A stretch of 64,000 nt of DNA from Paludibacteraceae bacterium (GTDB taxonomy: Bacteria; Bacteroidota; Bacteroidia; Bacteroidales; Paludibacteraceae). The notes beneath the pieces are model-generated. The model did no database searches. It was not told the DNA's origin and saw only the letters and a program-made list of their open reading frames with translations. How positions within the stretch are numbered: the first letter of the stretch is position 1; the number at the start of each line of letters is the position of its first letter. Both the position numbers and the translations under genes were made by a program. The stretch is taken from the NCBI GenBank assembly GCA_024401535.1, contig JAKSKX010000004.1, positions 111,490 to 175,489 of the forward strand, read 5' to 3'. Shown one piece after another: positions 1-8,562 of this stretch.

Positions 1-414
1 ATTGTTACAATGACAGGAGAGAAACTTCATGAGCGTCAATTCATTACTGCAGTAGAGGAGGTTTCAAAGCAGACAGGAAAGAAACTAAAGTTCTATATCG
101 GTTTCGCTGATATGGAGATTTCTGCTTATAGATTCTACTACGAGTTCGAAGATCAGAACATGACTCAGGCGGAGGCAGACGAATTCAACAAGCTTGTCGA
201 TACTAAGTTGAAGGAGATCAATATCGAGTATGATGCAAAGAGAGCTTCGTTCCGTGTTAAAGATCCTATAGCACACTTGCTTGTAGAGAATTCATTCGAG
301 AAGTTCAAGGCTCGCTGTATCGAGGAGGGAGCAAGAGACGGTCAGTTCAAACTTAATATCCTTCTTCAGGACGAGAAGAGACACGCAAAGTTCAAGGATT
401 TGGTAAAGGCTTAA
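1..414 (+). CDS. GH3-like acyl-adenylating enzyme, C-terminal part (partial)
   Basis: The frame is open from base 1 (reads IVTMTGEKLHERQF), so the gene begins before the window and only about 137 C-terminal residues are seen. The segment TGEKLHERQ followed by a mixed alpha/beta region, the stretch EYDAKRAS and the ending LLQDEKRHAKFKDLV resemble the C-terminal lobe of the 'GH3 auxin-responsive promoter' family common in Bacteroidales, which belongs to the acyl-adenylate-forming enzymes. The catalytic N-terminal lobe is outside the window, so substrate and activity cannot be judged. The internal ATG at 10 is not a credible start. A strong terminator follows at 444-471. The family call comes from recalled similarity only. 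Confidence 0.6.
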   Translation: MVTMTGEKLHERQFITAVEEVSKQTGKKLKFYIGFADMEISAYRFYYEFEDQNMTQAEADEFNKLVDTKLKEINIEYDAKRASFRVKDPIAHLLVENSFEKFKARCIEEGARDGQFKLNILLQDEKRHAKFKDLVKA

Positions 415-443
415 TTTGAGCCTTCCTCAATTCTATTATTCAT

Positions 444-471
444 AGAGACGCTGTAAAAGGCGTCTCTTTTT
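444..471 (+). terminator. Rho-independent terminator
   Basis: An 8-base perfect stem AGAGACGC/GCGTCTCT (444-451 with 460-467) is followed by a T run. It ends the transcript of the GH3-like gene just before the HAD hydrolase gene. Confidence 0.85.
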
Positions 472-484
472 CACTTTATTAGCT

Positions 485-1189
485 ATGACTATAAAGCAAG
501 ATTTAAGTAATATCAAAGCTGTAGTTTTTGATGTTGATGGAACCCTTTATTCCGGTGGCATTGCATTTTGGATTATTGTTGGTGATATCTTCAAGTCGTT
601 ATTGTCCTTTAACGAGCGTAAAGTGCGCAACGAAATGAAGACTGAAGATTACGGCAGTGCTGAAACTTTTTATAAAGAGTTTTTTAGGAGATTGGCCAAG
701 AAAACAGGCAAGTCTGAAAACTACCTAGAAACGTGGTATAAGGGCGTTTATATGCCATATATGGCTAATATTATAGCCAAGCATAAGAAACCTCGTGAAA
801 ACGCCTCAAAATTGATAAATTCTTTTCATAGTAGGGGAATAGGAGTTCATATCTTTTCCGATTACTCTATGGGAAAAGAAAAGATAGAGGGATTGGGCAT
901 CGATACAACACATATAGGCAAGTACTATTGTGCAGAGGATATGGGTGCATTGAAGCCAGTTACAAGACTCTTCAAGGATATATGCGCTGATTTGAAGCTT
1001 CATCCCAATGAAGTTCTTATGATAGGTGACACTCCCGGTTCAGACGGGGGTGCTGTAAGTGCCGGCATGCCTTTTGTCTGTATCGAATCAAAAAAGACCA
1101 AGAAAATTGACAAAAATAGTGTGTCCTATGATATTTTATCGTGGGAAGAGGTTTGCGCCCTTTTTGATATTTTACCAGCATCTATATAA
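485..1189 (+). CDS. HAD-superfamily hydrolase
   Basis: This 234-residue protein has the HAD nucleophile motif FDVDGTLY, with Asp16 and Asp18 as nucleophile and acid/base, and the C-terminal motif IGDTPGSDGGAVSAGM, which supplies the Mg-binding acids. Between them lies a helical cap of about 100 residues, as in type-I-capped phosphatases such as phosphoglycolate phosphatase and other small-molecule phosphatases. The substrate cannot be told from sequence. It stands alone between a terminator at 444-471 and a gene-free stretch. The start ATG at 485 gives the family's usual N-terminus, with motif I near residue 16. Confidence 0.85.
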   Translation: MTIKQDLSNIKAVVFDVDGTLYSGGIAFWIIVGDIFKSLLSFNERKVRNEMKTEDYGSAETFYKEFFRRLAKKTGKSENYLETWYKGVYMPYMANIIAKHKKPRENASKLINSFHSRGIGVHIFSDYSMGKEKIEGLGIDTTHIGKYYCAEDMGALKPVTRLFKDICADLKLHPNEVLMIGDTPGSDGGAVSAGMPFVCIESKKTKKIDKNSVSYDILSWEEVCALFDILPASI

Positions 1190-1300
1190 ACAATTGTGCT
1201 AATTTACTGCACAATATGGTGCTTTTTGTAGGAATATAAGGCATTTGCACAATTATTCACATTCAAAGTGGCAATTTTTGCTCATTATGGGAAAAAAAAT

Positions 1301-1331
1301 TTGTGAAATTGCAGTTTATACTTTATCTTTG
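1301..1331 (+). promoter_or_regulatory. Bacteroidota-type promoter without a downstream gene
   Basis: TTG at 1301-1303 and TATCTTTG at 1324-1331 are 20 bases apart, matching the -33/-7 consensus of Bacteroidota sigma-ABfr. No open reading frame follows; a hairpin at 1390-1413 does. Confidence 0.6.
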
Positions 1332-1337
1332 CATCGA

Positions 1338-1420
1338 AAACAAAAACAGGTAGATTTTTTCATAATTAAGGTTTAGGTTAAATTAAAACGGAGGGGGCTG
1401 TGAAGTTCCCTCCATTTTAG
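1338..1420 (+). ncRNA. Candidate small RNA (promoter-to-terminator unit)
   Basis: Transcription from the promoter at 1301-1331 would start near 1338. It would meet a GC-rich hairpin, GGAGGG/CCCTCC (1390-1395 with 1408-1413) followed by ATTTTAG, about 75 bases later. No start codon with a reasonable frame lies between. The next gene, at 1496-1882, is on the other strand and has its own terminator at 1456-1485. The unit could be a trans-acting small RNA, the relic of a lost gene, or a chance promoter. The rest of the 1190-1495 gap holds only a weak hairpin (TTGTGC/GCACAA near 1194-1214) and A+T-rich sequence. Confidence 0.35.
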
Positions 1421-1455
1421 TTTATATGGATTTAAGTATCCCCTATTAAATAAAA

Positions 1456-1485
1456 AATCGTAGCTGTTTTATAACAACTACGATT
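1456..1485 (-). terminator. Terminator of the small secreted-protein gene
   Basis: The stem AATCGTAG/CTACGATT (1456-1463 with 1478-1485) is extended by TGTT/AACA. On the minus strand it is followed by a T-rich run, which suits the leftward gene ending at 1496. Confidence 0.8.
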
Positions 1486-1495
1486 GCTTAAGGTT

Positions 1496-1882
1496 TTATT
1501 TTATTTTTACTTCTATATAACTTGCATCCTGTTCTATACCGTTAGAATCCTTATACTTAATCTTGTTAAAGAATATAGTCTTTTTGGGAGTCAGATTCTT
1601 TTCCCAGTAACTTTTTATTATCTTCGGAATAGTGTCTCCTATAATTGGGTCGAGCGATTTATTGCCCATAGTGTCAAAATACCCAATGTTATATAAAATA
1701 ACTTCCCCTATTCCCGCATCCATCACTATTCTTTCAGTATTTAGGAGTTCCTCTATAGTCAATTCCCCTTGCGAAAACATGTTATATGTTCCATCATTGT
1801 CCTTTATTAGAAGGTATGCCTGCTCTTGTGCTGAAGTACAAAGAGACATCACTGTAAAAAAGAATAATACAAGTTTTTTCAT
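1496..1882 (-). CDS. Small secreted protein of unknown function
   Basis: This 128-residue protein begins with a clear signal peptide (MKKLVLFFFTVMSLCTSAQ, cleavage probably after residue 18-19), so it is exported across the inner membrane. There is no lipobox cysteine at the cleavage site and no C-terminal sorting domain. The mature part is about 110 residues of mixed charge with no family I recognise; the ending EVKIK and alternating hydrophobic pattern suggest a small beta-rich fold. It is a single-gene unit facing left, with a terminator at 1456-1485. Confidence 0.65.
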   Translation of the reverse strand: MKKLVLFFFTVMSLCTSAQEQAYLLIKDNDGTYNMFSQGELTIEELLNTERIVMDAGIGEVILYNIGYFDTMGNKSLDPIIGDTIPKIIKSYWEKNLTPKKTIFFNKIKYKDSNGIEQDASYIEVKIK

Positions 1883-1905
1883 AGCATACTAAGTATATTT
1901 ATAGA

Positions 1906-2727
1906 CTAATAACTTTCGCTTTCATCAGGGAAATTACAACTCTTGACATCTGAGCAATAGTTACTAACTGCATTAGTTATCACTTCATCAAGGTTGGCAT
2001 ATTTTCTGACAAATTTAGGAAGTTTCATCTGTGTCATTCCAAGCATGTCTTGTAATACAAGAACTTGTCCGTCAGCTTCGACACCTGCACCGATTCCAAT
2101 GATTGGCATAGAGATTTCCTTTCTTACTCTTGCAGTAAGAGCTGCAGGAATTTTCTCGAGAACAATAGCATAGCAACCAGCCTCGTCAAGAAGTTTTGCA
2201 TCAGAGATTAGTTTTGACGCTTCAGCCTCCTCCTTGGCTCTAACTCCGTAGCCACCGAATTTGTTAACTGACTGTGGTGTTAGTCCAAGGTGAGCCATAA
2301 CAGGAATGCCCGCGTTTATGATAGCCTTGATAGTGTCTATAAATTCAAGTCCTCCTTCTATCTTTACAGAGTCGGCGCCAGTTTCCTTCATTATTCTTGC
2401 GGCATTGCGTACTCCTTCCTCCTTGCTTGTCTGATAGCTGCCAAATGGCATATCTATTACCACATGTGCGCGTTTCGTTGCATTAACCACACTCTTACCA
2501 AAAACTATCATTTCATCAACCGTGATTGGAAGTGTTGTCTTGTTTCCAATCATCACATTCGACGCAGAGTCCCCTACAAGAATAATATCAACACCAGCTT
2601 TGTCAACAAGTTGGGCCATAGTGAAATCGTACGAAGTGAGCATAGAGATTTTTTCTCCGCTTTCCTTCATAGACTTGATTGTAGTGGCTGTAACTTTCTT
2701 AACCACATTGTTTGTAACTTCTGCCAT
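1906..2727 (-). CDS. panB: 3-methyl-2-oxobutanoate hydroxymethyltransferase (PanB)
   Basis: PanB makes ketopantoate from 2-ketoisovalerate and methylene-tetrahydrofolate, the first committed step of pantothenate and CoA synthesis. The 273-residue protein is of normal length. It shows the family signatures MLTSYDFTMAQLVDKAGVD, VGDSASNVMIG (metal-binding Asp), VVIDMPFGSYQ, VKIEGG, VLEKIPA and IGIGAGVEADGQVLV in the expected order along the TIM barrel. It is the only pantothenate gene in the window. It is transcribed leftward from a promoter at 2768-2775 that sits back to back with the promoter of mtgA. Confidence 0.95.
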   Translation of the reverse strand: MAEVTNNVVKKVTATTIKSMKESGEKISMLTSYDFTMAQLVDKAGVDIILVGDSASNVMIGNKTTLPITVDEMIVFGKSVVNATKRAHVVIDMPFGSYQTSKEEGVRNAARIMKETGADSVKIEGGLEFIDTIKAIINAGIPVMAHLGLTPQSVNKFGGYGVRAKEEAEASKLISDAKLLDEAGCYAIVLEKIPAALTARVRKEISMPIIGIGAGVEADGQVLVLQDMLGMTQMKLPKFVRKYANLDEVITNAVSNYCSDVKSCNFPDESESY

Positions 2728-2767
2728 AAGCCTAATCGTTTTTGTTATTTTGGTAATAATACCACTA

Positions 2768-2795
2768 CAAAGTTAGATAAAGTTTTATAAATTTG
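2768..2795. promoter_or_regulatory. Divergent promoter pair, panB (-) and mtgA/polysaccharide locus (+)
   Basis: On the minus strand TAACTTTG (complement of 2768-2775) faces panB. On the plus strand TAAATTTG (2788-2795) faces mtgA. Only 12 bases separate the two -7 elements. No clear -33 element is visible for either. Confidence 0.6.
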
Positions 2796-2834
2796 CGTCT
2801 GCAATACTATAAAAAAGACAAAAACGTAGGCATA

Positions 2835-3563
2835 ATGAAGCTAGACTCGAGATATATGAAATTGATAGGTGTACGAATTTTAAAATTTGTACGTAATTTT
2901 ATCATCTTTTTCTTTGTCTCTTCAATACTATTTGTTTTGTTATATAGGTGGGTGCCTGTACCGATAACTCCTCTTATGGTTATTCGTACAACAGAGCAGT
3001 TTTTTTCCGATGGAGACGTCAGAATTTTAAAGGACTGGACTCCGATTAATAGCATTTCTCCGAATATGGTCAGGGCAGTGATAGCTTCCGAAGACAACAA
3101 GTTCCTTTCCCATTCCGGTTTCGATTGGGAAGCAATAGAGAAAGCTAGAGAGATGAATAAAAAAGGTAAAAAACTCGTTGGTGCCAGCACTATTTCCCAA
3201 CAGGTCGCCAAGAATGTTTTCCTATACCCTAAAAGGTCTTATTTTAGAAAAGGTCTTGAAGCCTATTTCACTTTCCTTATAGAGAAGATGTGGAGCAAAG
3301 AGAGAATCATGGAAGTATATTTGAATGTGCTAGAGACCGGTCATGGAATATATGGTGTTGAAAAGGCGTCGAGAATATATTTTCACAAGTCGGCTAAAGA
3401 TTTGACTCAGTCGGAAGCTGCCTTGATAGCAGCGTCTCTGCCTAATCCCTTGAAAATGAATCCTCAGAAGCCGTCAAACTATATGACTCGCAGGCAGAGT
3501 ACCATTATGAGGGTTATGCGCCAGTTGGGTAAAATTGATTTATCTGAGGAATCAAAGAAATGA
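2835..3563 (+). CDS. mtgA: Monofunctional peptidoglycan glycosyltransferase (MtgA, GT51)
   Basis: This enzyme polymerises lipid II into glycan strands on the outer face of the inner membrane. One membrane anchor lies at residues 21-38. The GT51 domain follows with VIASEDNKF, carrying the catalytic Glu86, and then GASTISQQVAKNVFL, the second conserved motif. There is no transpeptidase domain, and 242 residues is the usual size for monofunctional enzymes. The start at ATG 2835 is preferred: the frame is open further up to a TTG at 2793, but that TTG lies inside the -7 element at 2788-2795 and would not be transcribed. The stop overlaps the start of the next flippase gene by four bases, so the two are translationally coupled. 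Confidence 0.9.
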   Translation: MKLDSRYMKLIGVRILKFVRNFIIFFFVSSILFVLLYRWVPVPITPLMVIRTTEQFFSDGDVRILKDWTPINSISPNMVRAVIASEDNKFLSHSGFDWEAIEKAREMNKKGKKLVGASTISQQVAKNVFLYPKRSYFRKGLEAYFTFLIEKMWSKERIMEVYLNVLETGHGIYGVEKASRIYFHKSAKDLTQSEAALIAASLPNPLKMNPQKPSNYMTRRQSTIMRVMRQLGKIDLSEESKK

Positions 3564-4801
3564 GCAATCTGAAGAATATATCAAAGCTGTTTTCTGCTAA
3601 TGTTGTTGCTCAGGCATTGGGTGTGATGGTGTATCCTCTGCTTACCCGATTGTACCAGCCGGAAGATTTCGGAGTAATGAACCTTTTCCTTACAGTTGGT
3701 TCCATTCTTACACTGGTTGCGGTACTAGATTTGCACAATGCGTTGCCTTTGCCTGAAGAGAGCAAGGGAGCACTTTCTCTTTTCAAGGCAGGTTTGTATT
3801 CTTTGGTGGTTGTGGTTATAGGAGTTGTTATTTCTATTCCTTTCATCGGTTTTTTTTCTGTTGAACTTGTCAATGTTTGGTGGATGATGCCGATCTATGT
3901 CGCTGTGGTTGGAATGTGGCAGTTGGTGAGCTTCTACATGAACAGAGACAAGCAGTTCGGTAAGATAGCGAGCTATCAAGTTCTGCAAAGTTCCTCCAAC
4001 TCTTTGCTCAAGATTGTTTTCGGTTACTTGTCACCATCGGGTTTTTACCTTGTAGTGGCGTCTTTACTCGGTCAAATGATTGCCTTTATCTCGGTTTCAA
4101 CTAAAAAAATGAGGAATATTTTAGTTGAGCTTAAAGCAATCACATCTACCGACATACACTTCTACTTGGACAAATACAGGCAGTTCCCTTTGTATGCATT
4201 CCCCAAGAATCTCTTGGTGCAGTTAAGCAACGGGCTTCCCGTAATGATTCTTTCTTCTGCTTTTGATATGAAGGAGATAGGATATTTCTCTTTGGCATTA
4301 ACAATAGGTTTTCTTCCTATTCAGATGATAGCCAATTCCATCTATCAGGTTTTGCTTCAGACGGTTTCTGAAAAAGTAAACCGAAAAGAGAAAATCAGCG
4401 GTTACATCATGAAATTTATCAAATATTCTTGCGTTGGACTGGTACCGGCGTTTGTAGTATTGTACTTTTGCCTTCCTCTGGTTACTGAATGGATGTTCGG
4501 AGATGGATGGGGTAGAACAGGAGAGGTGTTGAGGCTTCTTCTTCCCTGGTGTTTTGCAACCTATATGCTTTCCTCATTGGTTTTCATTCCAGAGGTATTG
4601 ATTAAACTCAAGGGAAACCTTATTATAGAGATAATAAACATTTCAGTCAGGGTATTGGTTATCGAAATAGCAATATACTTCAATAATTTCATGTTAGCTA
4701 TGCTTTTGATCGGAGTTTTCACGTTTATAATTCGAACGGCTCAGCTAATATGGTTTGTTAGTTTGTCAAAAGCTTATGACGATAGTTTAGTTGTTCGATA
4801 G
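3560..4801 (+). CDS. Wzx-type polysaccharide flippase (first copy)
   Basis: This 413-residue protein has about 12 hydrophobic segments and the N-terminal signature of MATE-like polysaccharide transporters (VYPLLTRLYQPEDFGVMNLF). The family flips undecaprenyl-linked repeat units to the periplasm. It overlaps mtgA by four bases (ATGA) and is followed by a separate promoter at 4834, so it belongs to the mtgA transcript rather than to the main polysaccharide operon. It is clearly more distant from the two other flippases in this locus (4865 and 13819) than those are from each other. Confidence 0.85.
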   Translation: MSNLKNISKLFSANVVAQALGVMVYPLLTRLYQPEDFGVMNLFLTVGSILTLVAVLDLHNALPLPEESKGALSLFKAGLYSLVVVVIGVVISIPFIGFFSVELVNVWWMMPIYVAVVGMWQLVSFYMNRDKQFGKIASYQVLQSSSNSLLKIVFGYLSPSGFYLVVASLLGQMIAFISVSTKKMRNILVELKAITSTDIHFYLDKYRQFPLYAFPKNLLVQLSNGLPVMILSSAFDMKEIGYFSLALTIGFLPIQMIANSIYQVLLQTVSEKVNRKEKISGYIMKFIKYSCVGLVPAFVVLYFCLPLVTEWMFGDGWGRTGEVLRLLLPWCFATYMLSSLVFIPEVLIKLKGNLIIEIINISVRVLVIEIAIYFNNFMLAMLLIGVFTFIIRTAQLIWFVSLSKAYDDSLVVR

Positions 4802-4833
4802 CTCTATTGATGCATAGTTATTGTAAAAAGTAG

Positions 4834-4841
4834 TACCTTTG
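4834..4841 (+). promoter_or_regulatory. -7 element of the main polysaccharide operon
   Basis: TACCTTTG at 4834-4841 fits TAnnTTTG and lies 24 bases before the GTG start of the next gene. No good -33 element is visible at the right distance. Confidence 0.5.
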
Positions 4842-4864
4842 CGGTCTAATAAAGCAGATATCAA

Positions 4865-6328
4865 GTGCAGGAGAATAGCAGTCATACAAAAAAGGTTTTC
4901 CTTTCAGGAGTATTCTATTCAGCATTGGCGAAGTATTCGTCTTTGTTGGTGAATATTGTTATTACTGCCATTTTGTCCAGATTGTTTGAGCCTAAGGATT
5001 TCGGAGTAGTTGCTATAGCTACGATGTTTCTGACTTTCTTTTCGAATTTGGTGACTGTAGGAATTTCTCCCGCAATAATCCAAAATAAAGAATTGGAAGA
5101 AGAAGATTACCGAGGCATAAATTCCGTTGTATGGATATTGGCTTTGGTATTGAGTTTTTTGTTCTATTTGTTTGTTCCTGTCATAGAGTCATACTTTGAG
5201 TATGGAGAAGATTTCAGGAATATTCTCTATTTGTTGTGTTTTTGTATATTCTTCTCGGTTGCCACTATTGTTCCAAATGCCTTGCTTATGAAGGACAAAA
5301 AGTTTAAGGTAGTGACAGTCAGAACAATAATAGTTAATGTATCAACCGGAATATTGGCAGTTTTCTATGCCCTAAATGGTGGAGGAGTTTATGCACTGCT
5401 TGTTAATCCTATTTTGGGAAACTTCTTGATTTTGATAATAAACTATATTTGTCGCCCGGTTTCTTTTTCTTTGAAGTTCTCATTTTTCAACAAGATATTG
5501 TCCTTTGCTACCCTACAGATGGTGTTCAATCTGATTTACCTGCTTTACAGAGAGATTGACAAGTTCTGTATTGGAAATATTCTTGGTCCCGACAAATTGG
5601 GTTACTATGAGAAGTCGTACAATGTTATGCTAATGCCATTGACAAATGTTTCTGCAGTCTTGTCTCCGGTGCTTCACCCTGTTTTGAGTGACTACCAGAA
5701 CAACAGGGAATATATTTGCAATGCATATTTAAGGATGTTGAGGCTGCTTTCCGAAGTAGGTTTCGTTATATCCTTTTTATTTTATGCCTTTTCAGATGTG
5801 TTGATACTCACCCTGTACGGGGACCAGTGGGTGCCGTCTATTCCGGTGTTCCAAATGCTGAGTTTAAGTATAGCCTTTCAGTTGATGCAGTCGCCTATCG
5901 GAGCGGTAATGCAGTCAATAAACAGACTAGAGGCGTTAATCTATGGCAGTTTGATAGTTCTTTTGTCCTTGGTTGTGTGTATTGGAATAGGTTTGTCAAC
6001 AAAGAGTCTTGAGATTACAGCATTGATGATAACTGTTTCATATGTCATAGGGTATTGGGGGTACAATTACTTTGTCTGCAAGTACCTTGAGATTTCTGTA
6101 TCCGAGATACTAAGAATCATCGTGAAACCTTTGTCGATATTTGTGGCTGTGATTGTGCAGTTAAGCATTGCCAAGTATTTCCTTGAATGCGGTTCATTGG
6201 AACTTTTTGCATGTAATATTGTTATTGTAGTGATAAACTCACTATTTTTGTATTTCACTCACAGTTTGCCCGAAGCAGAGAAACTATGCCGTAAGGGACT
6301 GTCCAAATTAAACAAAAACAAGAATTAA
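4865..6328 (+). CDS. Wzx-type polysaccharide flippase (second copy)
   Basis: This 487-residue membrane protein of the polysaccharide transporter family has about 12-14 hydrophobic segments and starts with LSRLFEPKDFGVVAIATMF near residue 38. The start is a GTG at 4865. No ATG occurs for about 50 codons, and the homologous protein at 13819 aligns from its own first residues, which supports GTG. The two share VxAILxRLxEPxDFGVVAxAT, AIIQNKE, and the run LGYYEKSY plus LSPVLHPVLSDYQN / ITPVLHPIFSNFQN, so they are paralogues of the WzxC/AmsL kind. It probably moves lipid-linked oligosaccharides outward. Confidence 0.85.
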   Translation: MQENSSHTKKVFLSGVFYSALAKYSSLLVNIVITAILSRLFEPKDFGVVAIATMFLTFFSNLVTVGISPAIIQNKELEEEDYRGINSVVWILALVLSFLFYLFVPVIESYFEYGEDFRNILYLLCFCIFFSVATIVPNALLMKDKKFKVVTVRTIIVNVSTGILAVFYALNGGGVYALLVNPILGNFLILIINYICRPVSFSLKFSFFNKILSFATLQMVFNLIYLLYREIDKFCIGNILGPDKLGYYEKSYNVMLMPLTNVSAVLSPVLHPVLSDYQNNREYICNAYLRMLRLLSEVGFVISFLFYAFSDVLILTLYGDQWVPSIPVFQMLSLSIAFQLMQSPIGAVMQSINRLEALIYGSLIVLLSLVVCIGIGLSTKSLEITALMITVSYVIGYWGYNYFVCKYLEISVSEILRIIVKPLSIFVAVIVQLSIAKYFLECGSLELFACNIVIVVINSLFLYFTHSLPEAEKLCRKGLSKLNKNKN

Positions 6329-6331
6329 GAT

Positions 6332-7408
6332 ATGCTGTCTGCAATTACAAGAATATTCAAGCTCGATTTAGCCGACAAGTTAGGAATAAGGAGAAGGCCT
6401 TTGGTCATACAGCTGCCTATTACCGGTAAATGTAACTCAAGGTGCGTAACCTGTAATGTGTGGAAGCAAGATACTCATAATGACATAGATCCAGAGAAAC
6501 TGGGTAAAGTCTTGTCGCATCCATATTTTTCCAAAGTCAGGTCGGTTGGTGTCAATGGTGGAGAAACGGTTTTGCACCGCCAGTTTGAAAAAGTTGTAGA
6601 CACACTTTTTGTTCTGCCTAATCTTAGGGACATAACTTTGATTTCAAATGGTTTGCTGACGAATATCCTGCTAGAAATACTTGAAGTGGTACATTCCAAG
6701 TGCAGGGAACATGGTGTTCATCTGGCTTTAGTCTTTTCTGTCGATTCCATCGGAGAAACTCATGATATTGTTCGTGGTGTTCCGAATGCCTTTAGCAAGA
6801 CTTCATCTACAGTTCTTGAGGTACTGAAAGACAAGTCAAAGTATTGTGACAGCTTCAGACTTGGCTGTACGATATCCCGTTATAATGTCTATGAGCTTTT
6901 CAAGGTGGAAAGTTTTGCTGACGAGAACAATGTTGACGTGGAATATCATCTGGCTGTGCCAAACAAAAGAATACATACGTTCAACGATGCTGAAAGATAT
7001 TCCGTCCTTTCCGATGAAAAAGCAAAGCTCATGGCAATAGAGTTCTTTCAAAGCAGAATGTCAAAAGCAAAGAATATCGGTGACAAGATGCGCTACTATA
7101 TGCAGATACTATATCTGCAGAACGGAGGTAAAGGCAGGCTTTCAACATGTAATTTCAGATACAGGGATATTACTATAGACGAGAATATGGAGTTCTACCT
7201 TTGTGCTACGGCAAGTGATTCGTTGGGCAATATCTATGATGAAGGCGTAGAAAATGTAACTTCAAAGAAGAGATTCAAGAAAGCCGAGATGCAGGTGTTC
7301 TCTAATTGTGACACTTGTATTCACTATTGTTGGTCACCTACAATCAAGGGTGTGTTCATCATCGCCATCGAAAAGCTGAGACTAATATGGCGCAGTAAAA
7401 TGTTTTAA
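6332..7408 (+). CDS. Radical SAM protein with SPASM-like C-terminus
   Basis: The 358-residue protein has the radical SAM cluster motif C34-NSR-C38-VT-C41 inside PITGKCNSRCVTCNVW, and a GGE-type motif (VGVNGGETV) that contacts SAM. C-terminal cysteines in STCNF, FYLCATAS and NCDTCIHYC resemble a SPASM/twitch domain binding extra Fe-S clusters. It starts three bases after the flippase stop, and its stop abuts the start of the pyruvyl transferase, so all three are co-transcribed. The context suggests radical chemistry on a sugar nucleotide or lipid-linked glycan, such as epimerisation or dehydration. That is inference: SPASM enzymes more often act on peptides. Confidence 0.8.
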   Translation: MLSAITRIFKLDLADKLGIRRRPLVIQLPITGKCNSRCVTCNVWKQDTHNDIDPEKLGKVLSHPYFSKVRSVGVNGGETVLHRQFEKVVDTLFVLPNLRDITLISNGLLTNILLEILEVVHSKCREHGVHLALVFSVDSIGETHDIVRGVPNAFSKTSSTVLEVLKDKSKYCDSFRLGCTISRYNVYELFKVESFADENNVDVEYHLAVPNKRIHTFNDAERYSVLSDEKAKLMAIEFFQSRMSKAKNIGDKMRYYMQILYLQNGGKGRLSTCNFRYRDITIDENMEFYLCATASDSLGNIYDEGVENVTSKKRFKKAEMQVFSNCDTCIHYCWSPTIKGVFIIAIEKLRLIWRSKMF

Positions 7409-8551
7409 ATGAAACGTGAAAGAATGAAGAGAATAAATATAGTTGGATGGTATGGCACTGAGACTATAGGGGATAGAGCTATTCTTGCCGGATTGGTCAG
7501 TTTGTTTTCGCTTGTCGTTGACGAGTTTGAAATAATCTTAGGTTCATTATGCCCGTCATTTTCACAGCGTACAGTTCTTGAGGATGGAGAATTCCTTAAT
7601 CAAATTTCCGGTGGGAAGATGAAGAACATATCTCTCTATGACACCACTATAAAGTCAGAGATAAAAAAATACGTTCAAAAGAGCGATTTTTTATTTTTTG
7701 GCGGAGGTCCCTTTATGGATATACCTGCAACAAAGATGCTGGAGTTCGCTTTCGAGTATGCCAAGAAATGTGGTGTTCGTACCGGAGTTCTTGGCTGCGG
7801 ATATGGTCCAATCAAGGAAACGAAATACAAGGAGATGGTCAAGTCTTTGGTTTCCGCTTCCGATATTGTCATTTTTCGAGATGCCATTTCAAAGCAGGAA
7901 TATGAGAAGGAATCAGGGGATGACAGATGTTGTTCTTCAATAGATCCCGCTGTATTCTGTGCAGCCTATGCAAAGCAGATTCTGTCTGTAAGTCAGCCAG
8001 AATGCGCTGACGTGGTATTCAACTTCCGTGATGTGACGCTTGATTCCTATGACAGTGTAAAGGCTACCGAATATAAGAACTATTTTTGCTCACTCATCAA
8101 AAAGGAAGCCGATGAAAAGGGGGAAAAAGTTCACCTTGTGCCTATGCACACGTACTATGTAGGCGGGGATGACAGGAAGTATCTCTATGAACTGCAAAAA
8201 TCGTGTGAAAGTAATAAAATACAGTTGCAATCCGTTCCGCTTTCTTTGTTTGACACCATGAAGACGTACTATAACGCAAAGTATTGTTACGGTATGCGTT
8301 TCCATTCGGTTGTGCTTCAAACTATTTTGAACGGAAGAAACATAGTTCTGGATTACACCGATTCAAAAAAAGGAAAAACAATCGGTTTTTTGAAACAGCT
8401 CGAATTGGAAGATTTCTATAGCAAGTCCTATGTCTCTTTGACTCAGGGTAATTATGTAGATTTGGTACCCGCCGATAATGTGTTGTTTCCGAAAGAAAAA
8501 ATAGACATGTATCGCAATGTATATATAAATGAATTGTCAAAACTGCTGTAA
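7409..8551 (+). CDS. Polysaccharide pyruvyl transferase family protein
   Basis: This 380-residue protein starts directly after the previous stop codon. It has the family's Rossmann-like N-terminus NIVGWYGTETIGDRAILAG, the glycine motif FFGGGPFMD, the segment GVLGCGYGP, and RDAISKQEY, with the C-terminal MRFHSVVLQTILNG that is typical of the family (CsaB, WcaK, AmsJ). Members transfer pyruvate from PEP to make ketals on sugars, although some homologues are suspected to act as glycosyltransferases. Pairing with the radical SAM gene upstream suggests that both modify the same sugar. Confidence 0.85.
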   Translation: MKRERMKRINIVGWYGTETIGDRAILAGLVSLFSLVVDEFEIILGSLCPSFSQRTVLEDGEFLNQISGGKMKNISLYDTTIKSEIKKYVQKSDFLFFGGGPFMDIPATKMLEFAFEYAKKCGVRTGVLGCGYGPIKETKYKEMVKSLVSASDIVIFRDAISKQEYEKESGDDRCCSSIDPAVFCAAYAKQILSVSQPECADVVFNFRDVTLDSYDSVKATEYKNYFCSLIKKEADEKGEKVHLVPMHTYYVGGDDRKYLYELQKSCESNKIQLQSVPLSLFDTMKTYYNAKYCYGMRFHSVVLQTILNGRNIVLDYTDSKKGKTIGFLKQLELEDFYSKSYVSLTQGNYVDLVPADNVLFPKEKIDMYRNVYINELSKLL

Positions 8552-8562
8552 AGGCCGATGAA

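Noticed and set aside
2793-2834. N-terminal extension of mtgA from TTG
   Set aside because: The TTG lies in the -7 element and would be upstream of the transcript start; the ATG at 2835 gives a standard membrane anchor.
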